In this document: positions 10,777 through 21,400 of the stretch, in pieces | Layout: each line of letters begins with the position of its first letter | Numbering within the stretch: the stretch's first letter is position 1 | DNA from: Tribonema minus | Taxonomy: Eukaryota > Sar > Xanthophyceae > Tribonematales > Tribonemataceae | Direction: 5' to 3' | Length of the DNA stretch: 64,000 nt | NCBI GenBank assembly: GCA_017506865.1 | Contig: JAFCMP010000547.1 | Span: forward strand, 682,001 to 746,000 | Made by a program: the position numbers and the translations under genes | Notes under the pieces: generated by a model | Database searches by the model: none | What the model was told of the DNA's origin: nothing | The model's input: only the letters and a program-made list of their open reading frames with translations

Positions 10777-11806
10777 ATGAAAGCTCACTGCATCGGCTCC
10801 ATCATCCTCTTCGCTTTCGCGCTGCTTAGCGTGGGAGTACTGAGCGAGTCTAACGACAGCGCCGCTACGAAGCACCTTCGCGGCGGTGGGCGCCCTGCGG
10901 TCCTGACTAGCAAGACTGGTCGGGACCTGGTTGACTACGACTGGGTGACCGGTCAGCAACCACTGTGCTGTCATATTCGCTGTCCGGCAACATTGCGACT
11001 GACTTGGGTGCAAGAATTTGGTTCAAATGTTGGTGCAACTCTACAGCACAGCGCGGATGTGCGCTGTGCGCCACATTGCAGTGCACGCGCCCCCTGACGA
11101 GTCATTATGACTCTTCTTTTATCAAGTCTGTAGATCAAATGTTCATTGATGAGGTCCGCTTTGCGGTTGGTCGTGTATGTTCGTGTGTTTCATACGCTTT
11201 TGTTTGAAAGAGCTCATTTTTTTCCTGCAATTCGATACGAGAGGCTTGAAGCATGTGCCACTGTGATGCTGACCATGCCTTTAATCATTGTGCACGCATG
11301 TTCGTTGCCACACAGGAGACGTGGCGTTCTGCATGAAGAACGACCAGGCCGGAAGCTGCCAGATGGGCCTGCAGCAAGATTCTGACTGGTGCTACATGCA
11401 GCTTGTTGCTGAACCAAACCCATCAACATCGTCATTGATGGCAATGTGGGCAGGGTCAGGCCCCCTGTGCGATCAGTGGAAATGGACGGGCGCTGCCGGG
11501 ACTAACGGCTCCTACGGCAGCCTCGTGAACGTTAGTGCGGATTGCGGTTACGATTTGATAAACAACAGCGCGTGTATCGCCGACATCGACACCGGCGTCC
11601 ACTTAGTAGCTTGCGATGGCAGTGATAGCCAGGTCTGGATGCTGCTGGCGGTAGCAAGTCCAGGCGCGGATTCATACCAGTTCATCAACCAGGGCACTGG
11701 CAGGGCGCTTGACTACTATGTGCATGACGACAGCGGCCGGGTGAGCTCGTATACGCCCAGCAATCCCGTGACTGCCAATCAGCAGTGGTATTTTGAGACA
11801 TTGTAG
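10777..11806 (+). CDS. Secreted protein with ricin-B-type beta-trefoil (QxW) domain
   Basis: Exon 1 is 10777-10951 (ATG; donor g|gtcagc, phase 1) and exon 2 is 11316-11806 (acceptor ccacacag, stop TAG), giving 221 residues. Residues 1-23 form a signal peptide: M-K, a hydrophobic core (SIILFAFALLSVGVL) and a small-residue cleavage site near S23. After a short linker (KHLRGGG) comes one domain. Two clear QxW motifs (SQVWML, NQQWYF), a related DQWKW, and GTGRALDY are typical of the ricin B / CBM13 beta-trefoil, a sugar-binding fold found in many non-toxic proteins. Four cysteines in the first half of the domain could pair. No catalytic domain is attached, so I infer a secreted or cell-wall lectin. 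The gene lies between two ~0.7 kb direct repeats. Confidence 0.8.
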
Positions 11807-12779
11807 CCCAAGCACGCAGAGGCAATGACTGCAAGTAGAATCTGCTGTAAATGTGATGTACATACATGCAGCACGATCATCAAATGCGATACATTTCATA
11901 TATTGTATATTCCACCACCTGAGGTATCTTTGGTTTTCTGTTTTGTTCGCCCTCATCGTGCTTCAGCTGCTTGGTATTCATGCATGCGCGCATGCTGCTA
12001 GCTGCACACTGGTGACGGGCATGACCCGCGGGTCGCACATGAAGCAATGCTGCAGACAGACGCGCAGCTTGCTCCAACTTGAGTATGCTGTATGCTACAC
12101 CATGAGTTGCCACCATAGTACCCTCATACATGAGGACACCACGAAAAAACCTGTCAAGTGCGCCGCAGAGGTGCCAGACTAGCGCATGTGTTTCGCATGC
12201 AGATCCAGGCTCGCTGCACAACATGCTTTGCCATGAAGTTTAGGTGCCATCTGGTAGGATGTTACACTGTGTATGTGGCCGAGAGCAGATGGTGTCGATG
12301 CGCCGTGGTTGTGTACGCCAGTTCACAAGCACATTCAGCACGCTGCGAGGGCTGCATCCCCATGTCGTGCATATACCGCAGGGGCGGCGAAATGGTCACC
12401 CATTTGACAGCAACATGTCGAAGCAAAGCAGATGCGCACATGCTCCGCAGGTTGACCACACTTGTCGACAGCATATTCCATGCATGGTGCGTCGTTAATC
12501 TGCTGCAAGGCATCATACTGTGCCACGAAGTTGTTGCCATGCACAACTGCTGCCATACCATTGTTGCTGCTCAGAGGCTCTGTTCTTGCACTTGATCGAT
12601 GCGGAAGGGGCACCTCAAGGTAAACAATGTCGGTATTTGCAAGCTGTGGTGTGCACACGTGCAGCTCACAGCAGTATGAAGACATCGTGCACTCTATAAC
12701 GACATGCTGCCAGGCTGCAAACAAGGCATTGCAACAGTGAAGTGCGCATCTCATAGCGACACATGGTTGATCAGATCAT
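11807..12779. other. Downstream flank of lectin-like gene, no gene seen
   Basis: AT-richer sequence than its surroundings. It may contain the 3' end of the lectin transcript. Nothing else is supported. Confidence 0.4.
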
Positions 12780-13530
12780 GTACATAGAGCAACAAGCAGG
12801 TTTCAGCACACCGCAAGAGTTCTCACAAGAATACAGTGGCGTTTGCATTGCATTGTGCGCCAGTTGCTGTACAGAGCTAGCGGCGCATGTCAATGCATAC
12901 ACGTAAACCTTCCGGCCAGCAGCCCGGGCAATAAATATATACTAGGGTCAAGTCGCAGTCATGGCATGTCTGCCTGTGACTCTCTGCCCAATACCCTAAC
13001 CCTGCCTGCTATGGTTATATGGAAACTACATGCCATGGCAATCGGCGCGCGCATGTAGCGTCTGCGCCTGGACTGGAGGCTGCTTTGCACTTCAACTTGA
13101 AGTATGGCAGAAGGACGGATCTTACAGATCTCGGCCTGCAGCGCTGATCACAGGCGGTGGTCATATGCGACAAGTATGGCCGTAGCAACGCCCGAGGCTG
13201 TTGCTGGTGGCTATAAAGTGGCGGATCAAGTGCTGCCACTGCATCAGATGCGTGAGTGGTCGTTCCCTGCCATGCGGACGTATGATACATGGCCAGCGGC
13301 CGTGCTTTCGCAGCACCAACTGCCGAACGCGGTGTGCGCAGAGGCTCGGTGGGAGCGGCACTGCCTGCCGTGCTGCCGTAACTGTTGCGGTCACCTGGTT
13401 CAGGCTGGGTCTGCTACAGGCTGGGTTTGCTGCCTTTCAGCGGCAATGCCCACATCAGCTGCTACGCTATACCTACCTTAGTCACCGCCGCGCATAGCGC
13501 ACAGCATCTGCTGCACGCCCTACCGCGCTG
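12780..13530 (+). repeat. Dispersed repeat unit B, carries the empty transposon site
   Basis: This is the uninterrupted paralogue of 6080-6234 plus 9831-10,470. The site aaaccttc is single at 12,905-12,912. The coding-like frame from about 13,169 reads MAVATPEAVAGGYKVADQV and continues through YDTWPAAVLSQHQLPNAV to a stop near 13,481. Confidence 0.8.
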
Positions 13531-14332
13531 CAAATGGCGCCTACTGACACGGCAAGTGTACCGCGCCGCACAAGCCGCCGTCAATGGTGGCGCAGCACCT
13601 GCCGGCAGCAGCAGCGCCGTGCACGATGCCAGCCCTGCTTTCCACCGCCGCTGCCTCTTATCTGTACAATGCGGTGGATCTGTCGCACGAGCAGGCGCAG
13701 TCGCCTGGCGCAAGCGCATCGGCAGCTGTTGTCGTCGCTGCGCCTCTACAACCCTGGTGTGCGTGATGTTTTATGGCGGCGCCGCTGCGGGTGAGTTGCG
13801 GACATCGCCCCAGACGTGTGCGGCCGCGGTGGCGGCGGCTATGGCTTCGGCAATGTCGCTGGTGCCGCCGGTCACATCTCCTGCACACGGGTTGCAAACA
13901 GCAGCAATTATGGGCAGCTTCAGCGTTGGTGAGCTGCATAGAGATTACAAATATGGTGAAGCAACGATGCGTTGTGATTCCACCAGCCTCCACTGGATGA
14001 TTTTCATGACAGTGTCATGAAAATGTTCAGTATTGTGATTGGTGCATTTGCAGCAGCTATGGCGCCCACAGTCATTTGAGTACTCAAATGTCAAAGCGTT
14101 GCAGGGCAGCATGGAAATGCAGCAGTGCTGATAAAGTCAGCTGTAGTGGGCGCCACGAGGCATGCACAAGAGAATTTGAACTGCACACCACATAATGTTT
14201 GTGCGCTCAGAACCGCAAAACTTGTGCAGCCAAATAAGCGCGCTACTAATGTCGTCGACCAACAAACTGACGGCACCGTTGCCAAGCACCGTCAACCACA
14301 GAAAAAGACTACCTCAACAGGAAGCGCAAGTT
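13531..14332. other. GC-rich flank with possible decayed coding sequence
   Basis: Frame fragments such as STAAASYLYNAVDLSHEQAQ (about 13,645-13,705, +) may continue the unit-B sequence, but splice sites and continuity are not clear. A short inverted repeat (tttcatgacagtgtcatgaaaa) lies near 14,003-14,024 and another (ttgagtactcaa) near 14,077-14,088. Confidence 0.35.
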
Positions 14333-15472
14333 TCATCGCCATCGCAGCACAAAAGCACACAGCGCAATGCCGCATGTCGCGGCACCCTCCTGCAGAAGCT
14401 GCTGCTGACAGGATGCGTAAGTCCTGCAGCAGCGCTCACCTCCATAACTGCCATGTTGCTGCGCGACGGCCGCAGCGGCGGCGGCAGCCGCTATCGACGG
14501 CTTCCTGTCATCAGCCTCCGCGCCGCCGCCGCCGCTGCCCATGTGGCTCGCTCTGACGGCAGCAGCGGCGGCGGCGGCACCTACCGCCGCGCCCGCAGTG
14601 TACGACTTCCGCGCAATGGCCTCGACCGCTGCGGTGAAGCTGTGACTGTGCGCAGCGGCAGCGGCGGCGCCGGCGGCGGCGGCAGCGGCGGCGGCGCCTG
14701 TCCCCGCTGACCCGAACACCCCTGTGACGGAGTCGTCCGACGTGGCTCTGGCGGCGGCGGCGGGCACGCCATCGCTGCCGCCGCTGTCGGCAGGCGCAGC
14801 AGCTGCACCGCTGGCGACTGCGTCAGCGTTGGCGCCGGTAAGCGTGGAAGCAGCAGCAGCAGCAGCAGCAGCAGGCTGGAGCGCGCTGTCATCGCTCAGT
14901 CCAATGTCGGAGTGCGCGCCCACGGCGGTTAGGTAACTGCTTGCGCCAGCGCCGAAGGCCTCACTACTACTGAGCGCTGCTGCAGACTCGCCGCCGCGCC
15001 TGGCGGCGGCAAAGCCCTCAACCACTGAGTCCCCACTGGCGAAGGCGCCGTTAACACCGCCGCCGTCGGCAGCAGCAGCAGCGGCGGCGGTGGCGTCATT
15101 GACGGGCGCCGCGGTCTTAAAGTCATCGAGCGCTGCTGCGGGGAAAGCGCTCAGCTCGTCACCGCCGCCGCCGTTGCCGCCGCCGCCGCCCGCCGCATTG
15201 CGGCCAGGCGCGTAGCTGCTGTGCGCGGCGCTGGCGGCGGTGACGTCGGGCTCCGCAGCGGCGGCGGCGGCGGCGGCGTCGGCGGCGCTCGGCTCGCGCG
15301 TGAGCGGCACGCGCGGCGACGGCGGCGGGCTCGCATCCTTGGACATGCTGAAGACGCAGCCGTGGACCGCCTGGAAGCCGACGAGGCACTTAATGGTCTG
15401 CAGGCGCGTCTCGAGGGAGACGCCGAGATCGAGGTCGCGGTTGGCCTCCTCCTTGGTCTCGTGCGCGGCGAC
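14333..15472 (-). CDS. Last recognised exon: helical segment then Ala/Gly/Ser tail
   Basis: The exon opens with [17 protein letters not shown] and [19 protein letters not shown], then [20 protein letters not shown], followed by ~300 residues of Ala/Gly/Ser with scattered Asp. It can read to a stop at 14333. Alternatively it leaves at a good donor g|gtgagcgc at 14440 (phase 1) to an exon I could not find. The opposite strand is also open but carries no family signal. Confidence 0.55.
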   Translation of the reverse strand, partial: VAAHETKEEANRDLDLGVSLETRLQTIKCLVGFQAVHGCVFSMSKDASPPPSPRVPLTREPSAADAAAAAAAAEPDVTAASAAHSSYAPGRNAAGGGGGNGGGGDELSAFPAAALDDFKTAAPVNDATAAAAAAADGGGVNGAFASGDSVVEGFAAARRGGESAAALSSSEAFGAGASSYLTAVGAHSDIGLSDDSALQPAAAAAAAASTLTGANADAVASGAAAAPADSGGSDGVPAAAARATSDDSVTGVFGSAGTGAAAAAAAAGAAAAAAHSHSFTAAVEAIARKSYTAGAAVGAAAAAAAVRASHMGSGGGGAEADDRKPSIAAAAAAAAVAQQHGSYGGERCCRTYASCQQQLLQEGAATCGIALCAFVLRWR

Positions 15473-18400
15473 CTGCGCGGCAGTGGCGGTTACGCAGCGG
15501 CAGTTACAGTGGCGGTGACGCGGCAGCGGTTACATGCGGCGGTTGACGCCAGTGCTGCGCTTACCATCGGCGCACACCAATTTGCATTGTAGATCGAGTT
15601 GCTCTCTTGGTCGTGCCGTAATCCTTCACTCGTTGTGGTGGCGTCACATGCGGCAGTACGTGAGATCAGTTGCGGCACATCACACGACACGTGTGATTGC
15701 GCAACGCGGTTTCGCTTCTGTGCGGCAAGCATTTTGATGAAAGGCACCTCATCAATGCGCAGTGCCTTCACAAGCGAGTGTTTGAAAGTATACTTCAACT
15801 TGAAGTTGTAAACTTGCCTCGTCAGCCGCCTTGAGCGCCTTCAGGAACATGCAGAACTCCGGGAAGCTGCAGAACAAGCGTGCACAGCAGCGAAACGTCA
15901 TGACTCGTGAAGGTGGCGCCAGGGGATCATGGCTGTGTTGTCCTGAACTGAAAGGGTACAAGGGATGCGACAAGGTCGCTGAGATCACGGAGAATAATCA
16001 AAATCGTTCACAGTACAATCGATACCATTGCTGCGATGGCAGCGCGCTTTCCTTAACTGAACAAAAATTACGCGCGAACGCAACAGGGTTGCTGAGCGTT
16101 GATAACTGATGAAGCCATCCATTATTATTGCTGTGCTGCCCTTAACTGAAAACCTACGCGTGATGCGACGAGGTTGTTGAGAGCTGATACCTGATAAAGC
16201 CGTACATTACTATTGCTGTGCTGCCCTTAACTGAAAACCTACGCGCGATGCGGCAAGGTTCCTGCGTGCTGATACCTGATGAAGCCGTCCATTACTATTG
16301 CTGTGCTGCCCTTAATTGAAAAGAACAAGCGATGCGACAAAACTGCTGAGCGCTGATACCTGATGAAGCCGTCGCCGCTCGTGTCCATGGCCTCGATGAC
16401 GTCCGACATCCACTCCGGCGTGAGGTGCGACGGCACATCGATGTCCGCCTGCCGGCTGTAGTTCACCGTCTGCGCGCACCGCAGGAGCGGCGTTGCAGCG
16501 TGCGTGACAGAAATTCAAGAGCGGTCCGAATGTGGTACATGTGTTGTGTGCGTATTGCATGGCCTACGTGTGCACCGGCGTGAGGTGCGACGGCACATCG
16601 ATGTCCGCCTGCCGGCTGTAGTTCACCGTGTGCGTCACGGGCGGCGGGCGACAAAAGTGAGAGACACGCAAAACACGCGTTCGGAATAAATCGATGTCCG
16701 CCTGCCGGCTGTAGTTGACGGTCTGCGCCTGCCGCAGGAGCGGCGGAGCGGCGTACGTGCGACAACAGTGAGAGATACGCATGTGAAGGGTTCAAGAGGA
16801 GTCCATATGTGGTACAGCTGTTGTGTGCGTATTACCCGCTTGTGAAATCTTACAAGCATGTGAGGATTGCGAGAGCAGTCCATTTGCGTACATATGTTGT
16901 GTGCGTATCGATAGGAGCGCCGGTGCGGCGGGCGACAGACGTGAGAGACACGCAAAACACGCTTTTGAAATAGAAGGCGAAGTTTTTGCAGAGAGACCTA
17001 GGGAAGCAGCAGCGTCACTTGTTGGTAAACACAAGGCAGCTGCAGCAGAGCCCTAGCTGGTAGGCAACACAAAAGCAAGAGACACGCATGGAACTTCAAG
17101 GGCAATCCACACGTAGTACATCGCTTGTGCGTCTTGTGGTGCCTGCGTGTGCTTTGGCAGGGTCAAGTCGCCCCCAGTTCTTGAGTTTGTTGTTTTTTGT
17201 GTCAGCATCAAAGCCTGTGGCGCAAGCTAACATGCCTCCAACGAGAAAGTAATGACCACTGTGGATGTGGTGGTACTGTTTGATTCGTGGCCAATTGCTG
17301 CAGCAGCAGCGACCACGGTTATTGGTGGAAGGCATACAGTTTTGACTTCTGTCAAAACGGTGGTACTGTTTGACTCGTGGCCAATTGCTCGCAGCAGCGA
17401 CGACCACGGTTATCAGTGGAAAACATCCAATTTGACGGCTAATCACACCTTGTTACCTAAGTAGAGCTCTACGATCTTCTGTTCTGTTTTCATACTTCTG
17501 AGGGAAATATACTCTAAGTAGTGGGCAGCGTATTATTACAATGTGTATGCATGTATACTCTGCAGTTTTCCGTGCACGAACTGCGCTTCTCCGAATGGCA
17601 AGGCGAGGAGCCTGTTGCCGAGCATCACAACACTAGGGTAGGGGCGCACGGAGGCGGCGGCCCCTTGCAGTGCAGTGTGGATGTGAGCATATCAGGGTTA
17701 GGGTTAGGGTTAGGGTTAGGGTTAGGGTTAGCCGGACATATGTGAGCAGGGCAGCCTGATAGCTATGAAACAGGGCATCGGTACGGGGCCAGCACATGTA
17801 ACGTTCGCTGGCGAATGTTCCTGCCATGGTGAGATGTCAACATTCCGTGCATAGAAAGCATGTTGTTCCACTTCTAGAGTAGTGATTTAGCTTTCCACCA
17901 TTCATACTTATGACCTTCTACTTCTGCAACAATTTACGAGTCAGAGTCAGAGAGCAACCACGTCACTGTTGAAGCGGGATGCGCATCATGGCAGTTGGCG
18001 CTCGGGCGCAACTTCGCGCGCGACGCACAGGCAGGCCTTGTGGTATGTATGTATGCACTGCCCACCTTCTGTATGAAGTGGCCCAAGACGTCATCGTTCT
18101 TGGCCATGACCCTGCGGCAGAGCACACAAAATGTAACTGTAAGCACACAAAATGTAACTGTAAGCACACTGTCGTACCGCATCAAGCAAGTCGTGGGTGG
18201 CTCGTGCGTCAGGCGGAGTGTACAAAACATCACCTTGAGCACTGGAGTGTACAGCATTAGCTTTTATTCATGGGCACTTGCGTGCCAAGCAAAGGCATCC
18301 ATCTTTGATAAGGGAATTCGTCATTTCCAGCAAGATAGTTGCTAGGCTGGACGCAGACCAGGTGACGATCGCGCAAGCAGATGAGGGTAGAAATTTTGAG

Positions 18401-21400
18401 ACAGGAGGTCGCTTCAATGCAGCGCAATTACAGCCAGAAAGTCGCTTCAATGCAGCGCCATGAAGCGGCAGTGCAGCGTGGGCAGTTACTCGTGGCCCTG
18501 CTTCGAGCCCCACATTCTGCTTACCTGTTAGGAGCCAGCTGGTCGAAGGTCTTGCGGGCTCGCATGGCACACGCATGCGCGGCCTGCAAGTAACGACATC
18601 AGCACACAATTTGTGAGAATCAAGGCAGCGCAAGTGCGGGCGTTGATGAAGTGGGAAAGCGACCGCCCGAAAATGCCCCTGGTGGCTCAAAGGGTACCCT
18701 AGGTTGGTGTGTGTGTGCACAAGTGCTCAATTACCGTCCTTTCAAAGAGCAGAATGCGCGCATGGCACCGTCAGCACGCACTTGGAGAACATGCCAAACA
18801 ACAGGCCTTGAAGAGTGTGACGTTTTTTTTGCGAAGAGTCTGGGAGAGGCAGCAGCATGGGCAGCACCCCTTGCATGGCACCGACCAGCAAGGGCACTCC
18901 TTGCATGGCGCCGACCAGCAAGGATAGGCACATGGCTGCAGCAGAGTACTAGCTGGTAGGCTAGCATGGACTGCACGCACACAACGCGCGCATGGCACCG
19001 TAAGCACGCGCTTTGCCAGAAAGATGGCGATGCAAGTCATGGGCATTGATGAAAGGTGGCCGTTCTGCTGCAGCTGTGCCCAACACTCATTGGCTGCCTG
19101 TCGGCACGAGGTGTGATTTTGCACACAGCCAACTTCCCCCAGGGGCTTGCAAAAAGTACCCATTCTATGCCTAGGCACTTGCCCTTGTGGCTTGAAGGGT
19201 ACGCTGGCTGGTTGTCAGTACAAAAGCTTCACTGCTGGCCACTCAACTTGAACGTCAAATCTGGCCCTCCCACAAGGTGCGCTTGTCACGCTTGAAAATA
19301 TACGTTGTAGGAGCGTGCCCAGCCATGCAGGCACGACGTGAACCGAGTTCACGCGCGGCAAAGACTATCGTCACGCAATCTCAGTACCTTCGTGTACAGT
19401 TCGTGTACTCGTGTACAGTTCATTACTACTCGAGCACAGTTCATGTACTGTGGGCCTGGCGCGCCACGACACTTGCCAGCCAGAAAAGCGCACTCACTGC
19501 AACTTACAACTACGGCTCAGGTGCTGCTCACAAACCTGAGACCCTAACCCTATCCCCACCATATCGCAACCCTGAACGACTACTTGCAAGTCACCGTCAC
19601 CCTAACCTCAACCAGTCACCGTCACCCTAACCTCAACCAAAAGTTTAAGCTTACCCGCAGCTCCAGGCAGAGGGCGGTGTCGACTTCCTCCTTGGCAATG
19701 TCCAGGCGCCTGTCGCTGACGTTCATGGCCGTCACCGTGTCCGGCTGGCGGAAAATTCTGCACCGCAGGCGAAAGCAGCGCTCAGCTCAAGTCACGGGCT
19801 GCGCGCTGTCACGAGGGTAAACTTTTACAAACAGAACTGGGAGAAATGTCGTCATGGAAACGGATCAAAAGATCGTAGAGCCTCAGGTGTCAAGGTGTGG
19901 TTGGCCATCAAATTGAACGCCTCCCACCAATGACTGTGGTCGCCGCTGCTGCCGCAACTGGCCACGGGTCAAACAGCGCCACCATATCCACAGTCGTCAA
20001 AAGACCTATGTGTGCGAGCTTATTAGCATTCATCTGTAGGTGGAGCGAGCGGCATGCTGCTGGTGGCAGCGATCAGCGTGACTGGCGCCCGCGTGGCGCT
20101 GATGAAGGGGCGCGTGCGGTGCGCCAACTTGATGCGCTGACACACCAGCGCCGTGCATCCCGCTTGAGCGTAGGCCAGTAGTAGCGGCGCTGAAGGTTGA
20201 TGAGCGTCAACTCATAGCCCATGTGACCGCCGCCGACACCATCGCTGTGCGCGTGGCGCACCGCGTCGCCTCAGGGGGGGTAACAGTATGTGCGTAGGAT
20301 TGGCAAAAAGAACAAGCAGTGGAGTAATGGCAGCGGTGCAGTCATTAACAATTTTAAAGGCTGTCTGCCATGCACGGCCGTTTTGTGACGGCGGCAGCTC
20401 TGCAGCTGCATGACTCGCTTTGGGTTAGGGTTAGGGTTAGCCTAACCCTAACCCTAACCCTGAGGCCCCGACCCCTGTCCAGATTCCGCAGGCATCTTTG
20501 CCAGCAGCTGCGTACGCAAACGAAAGCTTGTAGCTGGCGTGATCCTACGTCAGAGCCTCAGGACGAGGAACTTCAAGTCGTCGCGCAGGTCGTGCGCGTT
20601 GTGAACGGCATGCGCACGCCCGTGTAGGAGTCCAATATTTGTGACAGCGACTTTGCTTTGCTCAATTTGCAAGCAGATACACACTGCATTGATGCAGTTA
20701 GGTTGCCTCAAAAGTGTTGTGCCGCGCTACAACCCGAATTTAAAGCCAGATGCCTGCGTCAAAGCCATAGCGCTGCGAATGCCTGATTATTTTCTTGCTG
20801 GATTCCGGTCCTGCAGACTCACTTTGTTCCCGCCATGTGCTCCAGGTTGCGGATCTTGTCGTAGAACAGGTATCGCCGCGTAATGTGCCTGCGAAACAAA
20901 AAAGATGTGCAAGTGAAACGTCAGCCGTGCAGCCAAACCTAAGCCGGTTCTCGCAGAGCCCTCACAACAAGTAAAAGTGGATAGCGCATGAGTGGTTGAG
21001 TTTGGGCCTGGTTGAGCGCTAACACTGACCCTGAGGCAGTGCTCGCACGGAGCAAGGGCCACATAACTCATGGCAAAAGCTGAAGCGACAGACGAGAGCA
21101 GTACTGCCTCAGCGAGCGATGGTTCGGCTTGAGATGTGCTGCGCAGATTCAGGTGCACAACCAAAGCAGTTCAGCGACACGACAACGCCGCTGGACGCAT
21201 CTGTTGAAGCATCAAGAAAGCACACAGTAGCGCAACTTCAAGTGTGCACACATCAGGGCAACGTCAGTTCTTCTTTGCAGCCCAGTTATCGTATACCTAC
21301 AACTATCTAATGAAATCAAAATTACCTTTTTGAAAAAGTTGATACAATTTAAATGCCTTTGATGATGGATGCAGCAACTTCGATTCTTGTTTGCAGCCCC

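Noticed and set aside
10840-10900. RxLR-like effector motif in the lectin-like protein (KHLRGGG)
   Set aside because: It lacks Arg at the first position and a following EER. The context is an alga, and the motif is too short to mean anything.
20540-20640. Possible minus-strand exon reading [19 protein letters not shown]
   Set aside because: No good acceptor, and the exons at 20888-20823 and 19757-19655 join in phase without it. It may be a decayed exon or part of the retroelement.
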